Below are positions 50,881 through 61,745 of a stretch of DNA of 64,000 bases, one piece after another. The DNA comes from an uncultured Dokdonia sp. (GTDB lineage: Bacteria; Bacteroidota; Bacteroidia; Flavobacteriales; Flavobacteriaceae): contig CANNDF010000005.1 in the NCBI GenBank assembly GCA_947503305.1, positions 62,001 through 126,000 on the forward strand, in the 5' to 3' direction. The notes beneath the pieces were generated by a model. It saw only the letters and a list, made by a program, of their open reading frames with translations, was not told the origin of the DNA and made no database searches. Numbering within the stretch: position 1 is the stretch's first letter; the number at the start of each line of letters is the position of its first letter. Both the position numbers and the translations under genes were made by a program.

Positions 50881-51972
50881 CTATTCCTCACAAGTGACCG
50901 CCGTAAATGTGATCACCGTCGTATAAAACTCCTGAGTGAGCGGGTCTGTAATACGTACATAGATCTCTTGAGTATCTGTCGTTAATGGAACATCGGCAGC
51001 TATAGGATTTACTCCTGTATCTGCATCTTCCTGAGTGGTATAGAATGTAAGTTCCCATTCTATAGCATCTGGTAATTCTCCCATAGCATCCAGTTCTGGC
51101 TGTGGGGCTGCAATAATGATAATACACGCTTCATAGTCCTGAAGTACATATTCTGCAACTCCTGGGTTTTCTTCTAACTCGCATACCTCAAAATCTAAAG
51201 TGGTACAATAATTTTCTTCTTCACATTCTTTCTTAAGTACAAATCGAGTATCCTCATCTACTCGTATATTCATCGTAGCATTATCTACAATTACGGTCTT
51301 CCAATCAAAATTCCAATCCAGACCTACATCACCATCGTCATCTAAGTTGATATTGATATGAAGTTGATCTTCTATAAAATATACAATCCATGTTCCCTCA
51401 TACAGATCTCCTCTGTAATAGAAGGCTACCGTACCATCATTATTTACATCAAATACAGCATCTGTATACGTACTAAAGATCACATCATCCGGAATCTGAA
51501 CCTCCCATACACATTCCAGTAATAGATTGGTACAGGTACCTATAATTTCTTGTTGCTCTTCTTCTTTACAAGCATCTATGGCTTCTTTGAGCTCATCTTT
51601 ATCATTTACTTCAAAGGTAGTACCATCATCTAATGTACTACGGATAGGAAAACTGATCCCTACATACTGGCCCTCTTCGATACTTCCTAAAAGATCACTA
51701 AACTCCTGATCATTACTCACTATTTCTGAATACTCAAGGTCTATGTCATCACTATACACAACCACAGTAAATGCATATATAAAATCTATACATGTAATCT
51801 CTCCATCATTAGGATCATCATCGGTTACTTGACTAATTAATGAAAACAAATCTGACCCCTCAGCAATCAAATCGGCTTCGGTAATTTGTAAAAAATCATC
51901 GACATCTTCATTATTACAACTTACAATTAAAAAAGAAATAAGGATCCCCAATATAATATTACGATACTTCAT
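50881..51972 (-). CDS. Hypothetical acidic lipoprotein
   Basis: MKYRNIILGILISFLIVSCNNED lipobox; Asp/Glu-rich. Confidence 0.65.
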   Translation of the reverse strand: MKYRNIILGILISFLIVSCNNEDVDDFLQITEADLIAEGSDLFSLISQVTDDDPNDGEITCIDFIYAFTVVVYSDDIDLEYSEIVSNDQEFSDLLGSIEEGQYVGISFPIRSTLDDGTTFEVNDKDELKEAIDACKEEEQQEIIGTCTNLLLECVWEVQIPDDVIFSTYTDAVFDVNNDGTVAFYYRGDLYEGTWIVYFIEDQLHININLDDDGDVGLDWNFDWKTVIVDNATMNIRVDEDTRFVLKKECEEENYCTTLDFEVCELEENPGVAEYVLQDYEACIIIIAAPQPELDAMGELPDAIEWELTFYTTQEDADTGVNPIAADVPLTTDTQEIYVRITDPLTQEFYTTVITFTAVTCEE

Positions 51973-52126
51973 AAAACTGATATATTTTACTATTTATATA
52001 CTTACATGACGTAGTAAGTATAAAAAGGTTGCGTCGCTCTATAAAAGAGAGCCTCTGTCTTATATCCATAAAAAAAGACCCACAATCTGTGAGTCTTTTA
52101 TATATATAGTTCAGTCCTAATGACGT

Positions 52127-52300
52127 CTATGCTTCTCTACTAGCTTTACGAGCGGCTATACGTTCTTTTACCATCTCTATAATAGAACCACCTACCCAGT
52201 ATGGGATCACAAAGGTTAATAAAAATATCATTAACCAAAAACCTATCGTTAAAATGGTTAAAAAAGCTAAAAATCCTAAATATTGATCAAAATCAAACAT
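52127..52300 (-). CDS. Small 57-aa membrane protein (not in the ORF track)
   Basis: MFDFDQYLGFLAFLTILTIGFWLMIFLLTFVIPYWVGGSIIEMVKERIAARKASREA*, complete ORF with TM segment and charged tail. Confidence 0.6.
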   Translation of the reverse strand: MFDFDQYLGFLAFLTILTIGFWLMIFLLTFVIPYWVGGSIIEMVKERIAARKASREA

Positions 52301-52442
52301 GGTGGTATATTTCTAAATTTCGGGTCAAAGATACCGCATAAAAATCTATTTTCACAAAAGAAAAATAACATTTATTGACAGGGTTATCTACAGGGTGTTG
52401 AAATCAAAATTTGTAAATTTGTAGCTCAAAAAAATTCTATTC

Positions 52443-53837
52443 ATGAACTACAGAATCGAAAAAGACACTATGGGGGAGGTCAAAGTACCTGCCGATAAGT
52501 TATGGGGAGCACAAACAGAGCGTTCACGTAACAATTTTAAAATAGGAGCTCCTGCATCTATGCCTATTGAAATTGTACACGGTTTTGCTATTCTTAAAAA
52601 AGCGGCGGCCTATACCAACTGTGAACTAGGGGTCCTTCCTATTGAAAAAAGAGATTTGATTGCACAGGTATGTGACGAGATCTTAGAAGGTATTCATGAT
52701 GATCAGTTTCCATTAGTCATCTGGCAAACTGGATCCGGCACGCAAAGTAATATGAATGTAAATGAAGTCATCGCAAATCGTGCACACCAACTAGCTGGAA
52801 AAACAATAGGAGAAGGTGAAAAGACATTACTGCCTAATGATGATGTAAATAAATCACAATCGTCTAATGATACGTTTCCTACAGGAATGCATATTGCCGG
52901 CTATAAGAAAATAGTCGAGACTACAATTCCTGGTGTACGTACATTAAGAGATACGCTTAAAGCGAAAGCAGAAGCCTTTAAAGAAGTGGTAAAAATAGGC
53001 CGTACTCATTTAATGGATGCAACGCCTCTTACCTTAGGGCAAGAGTTTTCTGGCTATGTATCACAACTGGATCATGGATTAAAAGCACTGGAAAACACAC
53101 TGGACCACCTCGCCGAACTGGCACTAGGAGGAACAGCTGTAGGTACAGGTCTTAATACCCCAAAAGGATATGCAAAACGGGTATCTGAATTTATGGCTGA
53201 GTTTTCTGGACACCCTTTTAGAACTGCCGAAAACAAATTTGAAGCCCTTGCTGCTCATGATGCTATTGTAGAAAGTCACGGGGCATTAAAACAGCTAGCT
53301 GTAGCTCTCAATAAAATCGCAAATGATATCCGATTGATGGCTTCCGGACCTAGAAGTGGAATCGGTGAGATTACCATTCCTGCAAATGAACCTGGTTCTT
53401 CTATTATGCCAGGAAAAGTAAACCCAACACAATGCGAAGCCATCACAATGGTATGTGCACAAGTAATGGGTAATGATGTAGCGATAACCGTAGGAGGATT
53501 ACAAGGTCATTATGAGCTCAATGTATTTAAACCTGTAATGGCAGCAAACTTGTTACACTCTGCACAACTTATAGGAGATGCGTGTGTCTCTTTTTCTGAT
53601 CATTGTGCTGCAGGTATAGAGCCTAATACGACCAGAATCAAAGAACTCTTAGATAACTCACTAATGCTTGTTACGGCACTAAATACAAAAATAGGATATT
53701 ATAAAGCTGCCGAAATTGCAAATACAGCTCATGCCAATGGAACAACCTTAAAAGAAGAAGCTGTAAATCTAGGGTATGTCACTCCAGAAGAATTTGACGA
53801 GTGGGTAAAACCTGAAGATATGGTAGGTACACTATAA
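52443..53837 (+). CDS. fumC: Class II fumarate hydratase
   Basis: [56 protein letters not shown]. Confidence 0.97.
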   Translation: MNYRIEKDTMGEVKVPADKLWGAQTERSRNNFKIGAPASMPIEIVHGFAILKKAAAYTNCELGVLPIEKRDLIAQVCDEILEGIHDDQFPLVIWQTGSGTQSNMNVNEVIANRAHQLAGKTIGEGEKTLLPNDDVNKSQSSNDTFPTGMHIAGYKKIVETTIPGVRTLRDTLKAKAEAFKEVVKIGRTHLMDATPLTLGQEFSGYVSQLDHGLKALENTLDHLAELALGGTAVGTGLNTPKGYAKRVSEFMAEFSGHPFRTAENKFEALAAHDAIVESHGALKQLAVALNKIANDIRLMASGPRSGIGEITIPANEPGSSIMPGKVNPTQCEAITMVCAQVMGNDVAITVGGLQGHYELNVFKPVMAANLLHSAQLIGDACVSFSDHCAAGIEPNTTRIKELLDNSLMLVTALNTKIGYYKAAEIANTAHANGTTLKEEAVNLGYVTPEEFDEWVKPEDMVGTL

Positions 53838-53889
53838 ACTACTGCAACCTCAATAATTCTATAGGGAAATCATATAATATATGGTTTCC

Positions 53890-56800
53890 CTATATTTTTT
53901 TATAATACCTACGGTACTTACGATAGGAAAAGAAACCTATGACTGCAATCACACCAAGGGTGATCATAATCTTTTGATTTGCGATATCTCCACCACTCTG
54001 ATAAGCATGTAATCCTGATAAGTAAAAATTGACTCCGAAATAAGTAAACAGTATACTTCCTAATGCTAGGATAGATAAGAAATTAAATAACCATCTCCCT
54101 CTAAGACCTGGAATTAATCGCATATGAATGACAAAAGCATATACTATCAATGAAATCAATGCCCACGTTTCTTTAGGGTCCCATCCCCAGTAACGTCCCC
54201 AACTCTCATTTGCCCATTGTCCTCCTAAGAAAGTCCCTATAGCAAGAAGTACCATTCCTACCGTAAGCGCCATCTCATTAATAATGGTGAGCTCTTTGAT
54301 ATTGAGATCCATTTTGGCTTTGTTCTTTTCTGTAGTAAAAATCATAAGAAAAAGAGAAACCAATCCTAAAATCATTCCCAGAGTAAAAGGTCCATAACTC
54401 GCCACAATAACAGCTGTATGGATCATAAGCCAGTAACTATTAAGTACGGCCTGTAAATTTTCGATCTCTGGATTCATCCAGTTCATACTAGCTGCCCAAA
54501 GGATAAAACCTGCTACAAAAGCTGTACTCGCTAATGTGAGCATACTTTTACGTCCAAAAGCAAGCCCAAAAAACATCGTCGCCCATCCTACATATAGTAC
54601 AGATTCATAAGCGTTACTCCATGGAGCATGCCCAGAGATATACCATCTCCATATTAAAGCGGCAGTATGTCCTAAAAATAATACCAGTACAATCCCCGCT
54701 CCTATTGAAATCATTACAGATATAAACTTACTAGGGCTAAAAATTTGAGTGATCACAAACGTCATCATAAAAAATGCAGCCAGCATATACATCCAGTATA
54801 ACTTCTTAAAAGGATCATTTTTATTATATTGTATCTCTGCGTCTATCTTCTCATCCGAAGGGATAATATCTCCTCCTAATCGTTTCTGAAATTTAGCAAT
54901 TCCAGTAAGTATCTTATCGGCGTCTGCATAGTCTCCTGTGAGTTTGGCTTTACGTAAACTCAATAAGTAAGCTGGAAAGATCTGTGTAGCTACCACAGAA
55001 TCTGTTCCTTTATACCCTCCTTGTGCTACCTCTACTGGAGAAAGCCATTTGTTATTAGAATCATTAGGTTTAGGAAGGATTCTTAAAATGCCTTTAGCGA
55101 GTGTTCTGTCTAGTAAGGCAAGGCGCTGGTCGACATCTCTAAACTCTTTATCAATGATTGTAGGAGTGGCCTCACTATATGCTTGTGGTAAATAAGGAGA
55201 TAACTTGTACTTAAAATCAGGAGTAAAAAAATCAATGACCTTAAAGTTTTTTACATCGTCTGGCACTCCTATAATATTACGAATACTATCATTTCCTTTT
55301 TTTAGATATAAGAGATCTACATAATTCCAGATGATGGGGTTTTCCATCATCGAGAGCATTACCTGATCTGCATTGAGGCCTGCATACGAATCTTTTCTGC
55401 TTATTTTACGTAAAAGCATACTGGCGTATGTATTAATAGGCATCATACGTCCTCCTCCATCCTGAATAATCATACGACCAAACTTTGCAGCATGTTCGGC
55501 AGAGACAGCATTGGCTACAATAGCCGAGTCTATTTGTGCCTTTGTAGGTCCTGTCTGATGTCCATGTTCATCTGTTGGAAGTATCGGAATAGGGGTTTCT
55601 TCTCGTTGCTCTGACACTGCAATGGTATCTTTTATAACAACAGCCGAAGTGTTTACTTCTTGTGAGAATGATGTTTCTGCTTTCGCGAAAGCGAATACTA
55701 ACACAATCACCGATAGTTTTGCTTTTTTTGCTTTTACCTTATCCAAAAGCTTCTTAAGATCTCCAAATCGTGATCCCTTATCAAAGAGAATAAGCATCAG
55801 ACCTAGATACAATAAAAAGTATCCTATATAAGTCACCCATGTTCCCCAAAAATCATGACTTACAGATAGTATCGTTCCTGTTTCATCTGGGAAAAAACTC
55901 GCTTGAAAAAAACGATATCCTTTATGATCTAATACGTGATTCATATAAATCTCGTAGTCAAAAGATGCTTCATCTTCGACCGTGATTTTACTCTCAAAAG
56001 ACGCATAACTGTTTTCCGTTCCTGGATAACGCTCTGCTATAAAGTCATTGAGTTTTATAGAAAAGGGTAATGGCAATGCCTTACTGCCATAAGACAGATA
56101 CATTTTGTATCCTCCTACTTCAATGAGTTTTTTATCATTACTATATCCTCTACCTCCTAATAAACCAATAGTTTTTGTTTCTCCATTTGCTGTAATATCT
56201 ACAAATAAAGCGTCTTCCTGATTTTTCTCTTTAAGATCTTTTTCGACAATACCTGCCTTACCGCGTACTGCTGGATCTGGAATCACAAATTGAATACCTT
56301 GTAATTGATATAAAGATCTTAGCTGTAAAGGTTGTAAGCTATCTTTTACCACTACTCCATTGGTCTGAGTAGCCATAACCGTAAGGGTACCTTCAAAAGG
56401 AGATTTTAATGTATAATCCTTTCCGTCATAACCTATATTAATAGCACCCTCTGTAGGTTTATTGAGTGCATATAATACGTTATGAATGTTGACAATCTCC
56501 CCTTCTCTTATAAAATGTTCATGACGTGTCCCATCTCCTGCTTCTACAATTTTAAGATGGTAATCACCCGTTTCGTCTTCTATAAATCCGTCTTCGGCAC
56601 CATCAATAAATTTATTGAAGTTAATCTGTATTGGGTTTTTATTAAAATCTGTTTTCCATTTGAATGAGTTATTGAGTCGTGGAGACAGCATTAACTCTTT
56701 TTCTAATGTACGTCGCATCGCCTGTCCATCTATCTCTCCATCTACTAATACTTCTAAATAGACTTTCTCACTTAAAAAAGTATTTTCTGATGTTCCTTCT

Positions 56801-57132
56801 GTAATAGGCATCACCCCTTCATAACTTATATATCTTGTAATTCCTGCTCCTATTAAAATAAGAATGAATGAAATATGAAAAAGCAATGTGGTAAGCTTTT
56901 CTTTTCGCAATAGCTTAAAGCGAAATATGTTACCTAAAAAATTGATAACAAATAGGATATGTATTAAGGTAAACCACCAAGAATTATATATCCAAACTCG
57001 TGAATAAGGTGTAGGCGATGTCTCTTGCCCTCTATCTAAAAATGTCCCTACAGCCATAGCGACAAAATACGTGATGAACAATACCCCCATTAACCGAGTG
57101 GAAAACAAAAAATTGAAAATTTTCTTTTGCAT
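53890..57132 (-). CDS. Cytochrome c biogenesis ResB/CcsA fusion protein
   Basis: 1080 aa; N-terminal ResB-like part; C-terminal WGRYWGWDPKETWALISLIVYAFVIHMRL CcsA signature. Confidence 0.93.
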   Translation of the reverse strand: MQKKIFNFLFSTRLMGVLFITYFVAMAVGTFLDRGQETSPTPYSRVWIYNSWWFTLIHILFVINFLGNIFRFKLLRKEKLTTLLFHISFILILIGAGITRYISYEGVMPITEGTSENTFLSEKVYLEVLVDGEIDGQAMRRTLEKELMLSPRLNNSFKWKTDFNKNPIQINFNKFIDGAEDGFIEDETGDYHLKIVEAGDGTRHEHFIREGEIVNIHNVLYALNKPTEGAINIGYDGKDYTLKSPFEGTLTVMATQTNGVVVKDSLQPLQLRSLYQLQGIQFVIPDPAVRGKAGIVEKDLKEKNQEDALFVDITANGETKTIGLLGGRGYSNDKKLIEVGGYKMYLSYGSKALPLPFSIKLNDFIAERYPGTENSYASFESKITVEDEASFDYEIYMNHVLDHKGYRFFQASFFPDETGTILSVSHDFWGTWVTYIGYFLLYLGLMLILFDKGSRFGDLKKLLDKVKAKKAKLSVIVLVFAFAKAETSFSQEVNTSAVVIKDTIAVSEQREETPIPILPTDEHGHQTGPTKAQIDSAIVANAVSAEHAAKFGRMIIQDGGGRMMPINTYASMLLRKISRKDSYAGLNADQVMLSMMENPIIWNYVDLLYLKKGNDSIRNIIGVPDDVKNFKVIDFFTPDFKYKLSPYLPQAYSEATPTIIDKEFRDVDQRLALLDRTLAKGILRILPKPNDSNNKWLSPVEVAQGGYKGTDSVVATQIFPAYLLSLRKAKLTGDYADADKILTGIAKFQKRLGGDIIPSDEKIDAEIQYNKNDPFKKLYWMYMLAAFFMMTFVITQIFSPSKFISVMISIGAGIVLVLFLGHTAALIWRWYISGHAPWSNAYESVLYVGWATMFFGLAFGRKSMLTLASTAFVAGFILWAASMNWMNPEIENLQAVLNSYWLMIHTAVIVASYGPFTLGMILGLVSLFLMIFTTEKNKAKMDLNIKELTIINEMALTVGMVLLAIGTFLGGQWANESWGRYWGWDPKETWALISLIVYAFVIHMRLIPGLRGRWLFNFLSILALGSILFTYFGVNFYLSGLHAYQSGGDIANQKIMITLGVIAVIGFFSYRKYRRYYKKI
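55679..55693. repeat. Palindrome GCTTTCGCGAAAGCG (in ResB/CcsA gene)
   Basis: Perfect core, read as AFAKA on the minus strand. Confidence 0.95.
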
Positions 57133-57397
57133 AGCGTAAGGTAAATTTTACCGATCGCAAAGATAACCCACACAAAGGAAATAACCTTGAACTCCCCCTA
57201 TTAATACATCGCCTATGATTTTAATAATTATGGATATCAAAACTCTGCGATCATCACAGTATAAAAGCAATCCCAAAGCAAAGGTTATAATAACCGTCTT
57301 CTTTCAAAAAAAATGAAACAACTTTAACAGAGTATTTTGTTTAATCTAATTGACTTTTAGTTAAACGTTATTTATCTTTACACAAAACAACCTAATA

Positions 57398-58072
57398 ATG
57401 GCTACTACAAAGAAAACGACTAAGAAACAATGGAGCGCAGATGATATTATATCCAGTTACATGGAATATGTATTAGATCATGGTACAGCTCCCGTTTCTA
57501 TCTATAAATTCTGTAAAGATGCACAACAAACTGAGGCTCATTTTTATACTCATTTTGGATCCTTTGAAAGTCTTAAGCAACACATATGGGTTGCTCTTTA
57601 TGATAGTACTGTAGCGACTTTACATAAAGATAAAGATTTTGAAAATTACCCTAACAAAGAAAAAATACTTTCTTTTTTCTATACAATGTTTGGTAATCTT
57701 ACTGCCAATAGAAGTTATGTACTCGTAGCTTTACATGAACACAAAGCCATCCTCAAAAACCTGGAGCAGCTTAAAGAGCTTCGTCTAAAAATAAAAAGTT
57801 TTGCCAAAGAACTTATAGAAACCAGTAATGATGAGAAAGCTTATAAAATCACAAAAAATCCCGTATCACTTTTTAGTGAAGGTACCTGGATGCAGTTTTT
57901 ATTTATACTAAAATACTGGATGGATGATACCTCTGCCGGATTTGAAAAAACAGACGTTGCCATAGAAAAGTCTGTAAAAGCCATTTTTGATGTGTTTGAA
58001 ACGACTCCTTTAGATAGTCTTATAGATTTTGGGAAGTTTCTGGTAAAAGAAAATTTTGCAATGGCAAAATAA
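57398..58072 (+). CDS. TetR-like regulator
   Basis: SADDIISSYMEYVLDHGTAPVSIYKFCKDAQQTEAHFYTHFGSFESLKQHIW. Confidence 0.8.
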   Translation: MATTKKTTKKQWSADDIISSYMEYVLDHGTAPVSIYKFCKDAQQTEAHFYTHFGSFESLKQHIWVALYDSTVATLHKDKDFENYPNKEKILSFFYTMFGNLTANRSYVLVALHEHKAILKNLEQLKELRLKIKSFAKELIETSNDEKAYKITKNPVSLFSEGTWMQFLFILKYWMDDTSAGFEKTDVAIEKSVKAIFDVFETTPLDSLIDFGKFLVKENFAMAK

Positions 58073-58092
58073 TAAAGCGCTATAGATACCCT

Positions 58093-59421
58093 ATGAAAAC
58101 AATAGATCACATACCTACCAACAAATTACAGAGAGCTTCTAAGCTTGTAAAAACAGGTGTAAAAGTAGGAGCAAATTATGTGAAGTATTATGGCGAAAAA
58201 GTAGTCAATCCATCCCTTACCAAAGAAAAACTGAATGAAGACAATGCAGAGGATATCTATGATGGCTTAAAAAGTTTAAAGGGAAGTGCTCTTAAAGTAG
58301 CTCAAATGTTAAGCATGGAGAAAAATATCATGCCTAGAGCTTATGTAGAGAAGTTTTCACTATCTCAGTTTTCAGTACCTCCACTTTCTGCACCTCTCGT
58401 TCGAAAAACTTTTAAGAAATATTTAAATAAATACCCGGAAGACATTTTTGATACGTTTGCGACTCAAAGTGTGAATGCTGCTAGTATAGGACAGGTACAT
58501 AAAGCGACACTAAATGGTAAAAAACTTGCCGTGAAAATTCAATACCCAGGAGTCGCAGACAGTATTAGTAGTGATCTGGCCATTGTGAAGCCTATCGCTT
58601 CTCGAATGTTTAATTTACAAGGAAAAGGAAAAGAAAAATATTTTAAAGAAGTAGAAGATAAACTTCTTGAAGAAACAGATTATACCTTAGAACTTTCTCA
58701 AAGTATTGCCATGACGGAAGCCTGTGATACTATCCCCCATCTTAAGTTTCCGACCTATTACCCAGACTTATCTAGTGAGCGTATTCTCACTATGGATTGG
58801 ATGGATGGAGAGCATTTGAGTGAGTTTGTAGCGCATAACACAGACAAGGAAAAAGCAGATCGTATCGGACAAGCTTTATGGGATTTTTATATGTATCAAA
58901 TGCATATACTCAAAAGTGTACATGCAGATCCGCATCCCGGAAATTTCCTTGTAGACGATGATGGGAATTTAATTGCTATAGATTTCGGGTGTATTAAGCA
59001 CGTTCCAGACGCGTTTTATACACCCTATTTCGAACTCGCAGAAAAAGAGAACATCAATAACCCTGAGTTTTTTAAAGAAAAATTATATCAACTGGAAATC
59101 TTAAGAGAAGATGATTCTCCAGAAGAGATTGTGTTCTTTTCAGACTTATTTCATGAGATGCTCAGTTTGTTTACAGAACCTTTCCAAAGAGAAGTGTTTG
59201 ATTTTAGTGATACTACGTTTTTTGATCAGATAGCCGCTTTAAGTGAAAAGTACAGTAAAGATTCTGAAATACGTAAAATGAATGGAAACAGAGGGAGTAA
59301 GCATTTTCTATATATCAATAGAACATTTTTTGGACTTTATAATTTGATGCATGATCTAGGATCCAAAATTAAAGTTCAGAATTTTATAAAATACACTCAA
59401 GAACCGCTACTGGTTGAGTAA
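58093..59421 (+). CDS. ABC1/AarF (UbiB)-family kinase-like protein
   Basis: LKGSALKVAQMLSME, AASIGQVHKATLNGKKLAVKIQYPGV, HADPHPGNFLVDDDGNLIAIDFG. Confidence 0.93.
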   Translation: MKTIDHIPTNKLQRASKLVKTGVKVGANYVKYYGEKVVNPSLTKEKLNEDNAEDIYDGLKSLKGSALKVAQMLSMEKNIMPRAYVEKFSLSQFSVPPLSAPLVRKTFKKYLNKYPEDIFDTFATQSVNAASIGQVHKATLNGKKLAVKIQYPGVADSISSDLAIVKPIASRMFNLQGKGKEKYFKEVEDKLLEETDYTLELSQSIAMTEACDTIPHLKFPTYYPDLSSERILTMDWMDGEHLSEFVAHNTDKEKADRIGQALWDFYMYQMHILKSVHADPHPGNFLVDDDGNLIAIDFGCIKHVPDAFYTPYFELAEKENINNPEFFKEKLYQLEILREDDSPEEIVFFSDLFHEMLSLFTEPFQREVFDFSDTTFFDQIAALSEKYSKDSEIRKMNGNRGSKHFLYINRTFFGLYNLMHDLGSKIKVQNFIKYTQEPLLVE

Positions 59422-59470
59422 TGATAATAATTGAGTGACTGCTAAGTCACAATTATTGGTTAGGTTGTTT

Positions 59471-59500
59471 TAAAGTGCGCTTTTAGTCGGGCGCACTTTT
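59471..59500. terminator. Stem-loop between convergent genes
   Basis: AAAGTGCGC TTTTAGTCGG GCGCACTTT. Confidence 0.75.
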
Positions 59501-59507
59501 AATACTA

Positions 59508-60239
59508 TCAAATACCTATCCGTCTAAAAAAATCTGATTTATAACTTTCCCCTATAGGAATACGCTCATCTTCTATTAGGATTCTATTGCGTTGTATGGT
59601 TTCTATCTTAGAAAGATTAATTAAATACGATCTATGAACCCGCACAAAATCACTTTCTGGAAGTTTGCTTTGTATCTCTTTAAAACTCATCAAGGTAAGA
59701 ATAGGTTTTGCAGTAGTAGTATATATCTTTAAGTAGTCTTTAAGCCCTTGAATATACTTGATATCTTTATGTTCAATTTTTACACTCCCGTAATCAGATT
59801 TTACAAAAATAAAATTCTGTGCTGTCTTAGCTTCTCCTCCCGCTGAGGTGACATGTTGAGAAAAATCTGTTGGGATCGTATGGGTTTGTTCAAAACGCTC
59901 TCTGGCTCTATTTACAGCTTTTACAAAACGTGGAAAAGGAATGGGCTTTACCAGATAATCTACAGCATTAAGTTCAAAACCCTCTAAGGCATATTCTGGA
60001 TAGGCAGTCATATAAATAAACAACGGCTTTTGATCTATACTTTTTATAAAATCTATCCCATTGATTTGTGGCATTTCTATATCAGTAAATACCAGATCTA
60101 CTTTTTCTTTTCCTAAAAAAGCAATAGCATCAAGTACATTTGTAAAACTTCCTACAACTTCTAAAGAACCTAAATTCTCACAATAAGACATAACTACATT
60201 AATAGCTAGAGGTTCATCATCTATAAGTATACATCGCAT
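59508..60239 (-). CDS. LytTR-family response regulator
   Basis: CILIDDEPLAINVV, LVFTDIEMPQINGIDF, FVRVHRSYLINLSKIETIQRNRI. Confidence 0.93.
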   Translation of the reverse strand: MRCILIDDEPLAINVVMSYCENLGSLEVVGSFTNVLDAIAFLGKEKVDLVFTDIEMPQINGIDFIKSIDQKPLFIYMTAYPEYALEGFELNAVDYLVKPIPFPRFVKAVNRARERFEQTHTIPTDFSQHVTSAGGEAKTAQNFIFVKSDYGSVKIEHKDIKYIQGLKDYLKIYTTTAKPILTLMSFKEIQSKLPESDFVRVHRSYLINLSKIETIQRNRILIEDERIPIGESYKSDFFRRIGI

Positions 60240-60241
60240 GT

Positions 60242-61282
60242 CTATTTGAGATTTAAAAATAAATTAACTGTATATCGCTCACTCGTTTTATCTATCGTTA
60301 GTTTATGAGAGTTCTCGTATAATAACCGAAGTCTATTGCCTATATTTTCTAATCCTACCCCAGAATTATCACGATCCTTTCTATAAGACCCTATAATATT
60401 ACTGATATGAAAATGTAATTCATTATCCGTTATAATAACTTTAATACAAACATCTGTAACTCCTTTATAATTGGTTCCATATTTAAATGCATTTTCTATA
60501 AAAGATATTAATAGCAATGGAGAGATGTATTTATTTTTTAAATCCCCTGTTATCTGGAGTTTAACGTTCTCACTATTAGATAGTCGTAACCGTTGGAGGG
60601 TAACATAATTTTTAAGATAATCAATCTCTTTGTCCAGTTTTACCTTTTCCTGATTTGCTTCATAAAGCATATAGCGCATTAACTCTGATAATGTAATGAC
60701 CGCCTCTGAAGCATCATTAGACTTATTACGAACTAAAGAATAAATACTATTAAGGGAATTAAATAAAAAATGGGGATTGAGCTGTGCTTTTAGAAACTGA
60801 AGTTCTGTCTCAGTTCTACGCATTTCCCGCTCTTTATAAATTCTGTCATTCTTATAATAATCCAGCATAATTCGTATCACTCCTCCCAATAGGAAAAAAG
60901 CAAATGAAAACACTGTAGACATAGCAATTTTAATTGTTTTAACCGAGGGTATATTAAGATTATCAGGTATGCCTCTTAAATTTTGAAGCTGTTCAAAAGG
61001 AGGAGATGGAGAGATTAAATTAAACCCATAGTTTACTAAAATTATCAACAGTATCGATAAAAAGATATAGGTAGGGATTCTCTTTCTCAATAACAAAAAA
61101 GGCACTAATAAGAAGTAATTGAGGTAAAAAACCAAGGGGCCTTGAAAAAAACGAATTATAAACTCAGGCCTGACTTTTTTAAATTCTATGGTAGAAATAA
61201 TCAAAGGAAGGCATAAGAAACATAACCAACCTATGATATGAAACCAATATGCCTTTATTTTGATATTACTTTTCAACATCAT
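60242..61282 (-). CDS. LytS-like sensor histidine kinase
   Basis: LKAQLNPHFLFNSLNSIYSLVRNKS; likely start at 61282 (MMLKSNIK) within ORF to 61345. Confidence 0.9.
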   Translation of the reverse strand: MMLKSNIKIKAYWFHIIGWLCFLCLPLIISTIEFKKVRPEFIIRFFQGPLVFYLNYFLLVPFLLLRKRIPTYIFLSILLIILVNYGFNLISPSPPFEQLQNLRGIPDNLNIPSVKTIKIAMSTVFSFAFFLLGGVIRIMLDYYKNDRIYKEREMRRTETELQFLKAQLNPHFLFNSLNSIYSLVRNKSNDASEAVITLSELMRYMLYEANQEKVKLDKEIDYLKNYVTLQRLRLSNSENVKLQITGDLKNKYISPLLLISFIENAFKYGTNYKGVTDVCIKVIITDNELHFHISNIIGSYRKDRDNSGVGLENIGNRLRLLYENSHKLTIDKTSERYTVNLFLNLK

Positions 61283-61307
61283 TTTGGTCGACTTTATGTC
61301 AAAATAA

Positions 61308-61652
61308 TCATTTTTGAAGAACAATACCTGCATTTTGCAAATCATTAAGAGAAATTGATGGACTAATTCCTTTCCTCAATTTATCAATTACTATATTTCC
61401 TACTTGCTGTGCTGATAATTGATCATCAAAATAATGACTCCCTTCTATTGCAGGGATCGTTAACTGTTTAATCAATAATTTATCGTAGGAATAAATTTCA
61501 TAATACCAATGTTGATGTTCATCTTGATGGGTCTTTAAAATGAGTCCATCATTATTAGAATCGGCAGTTTTTAGAATTCCTATAGATAAAAGGGTTATAG
61601 CTGTAAAAAGTATAACTCCTATACCTATTAATTTTAATTTAAATTTTTTCAT
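61308..61652 (-). CDS. Small hypothetical protein, DUF4907-like
   Basis: GLILKTHQDEHQHWYYEIYSYDKLLIKQLTIPAIEGSHYFDDQLSAQQVGNIVIDKL. Confidence 0.55.
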   Translation of the reverse strand: MKKFKLKLIGIGVILFTAITLLSIGILKTADSNNDGLILKTHQDEHQHWYYEIYSYDKLLIKQLTIPAIEGSHYFDDQLSAQQVGNIVIDKLRKGISPSISLNDLQNAGIVLQK

Positions 61653-61745
61653 ACTTAAAAAAGCCGGGAGAAAGAAATTAAGATTACTAAAATGATTAAC
61701 TAACGTCTACTATTCTCCCGACTTCCCAACCATCATATAGAATTA

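Noticed and set aside
52375-52421. Bacteroidetes-type promoter (TAAATTTG at 52414) before fumC
   Set aside because: A -7-like element is present but no well-spaced -33 TTTG partner was found, so not reported as a feature.
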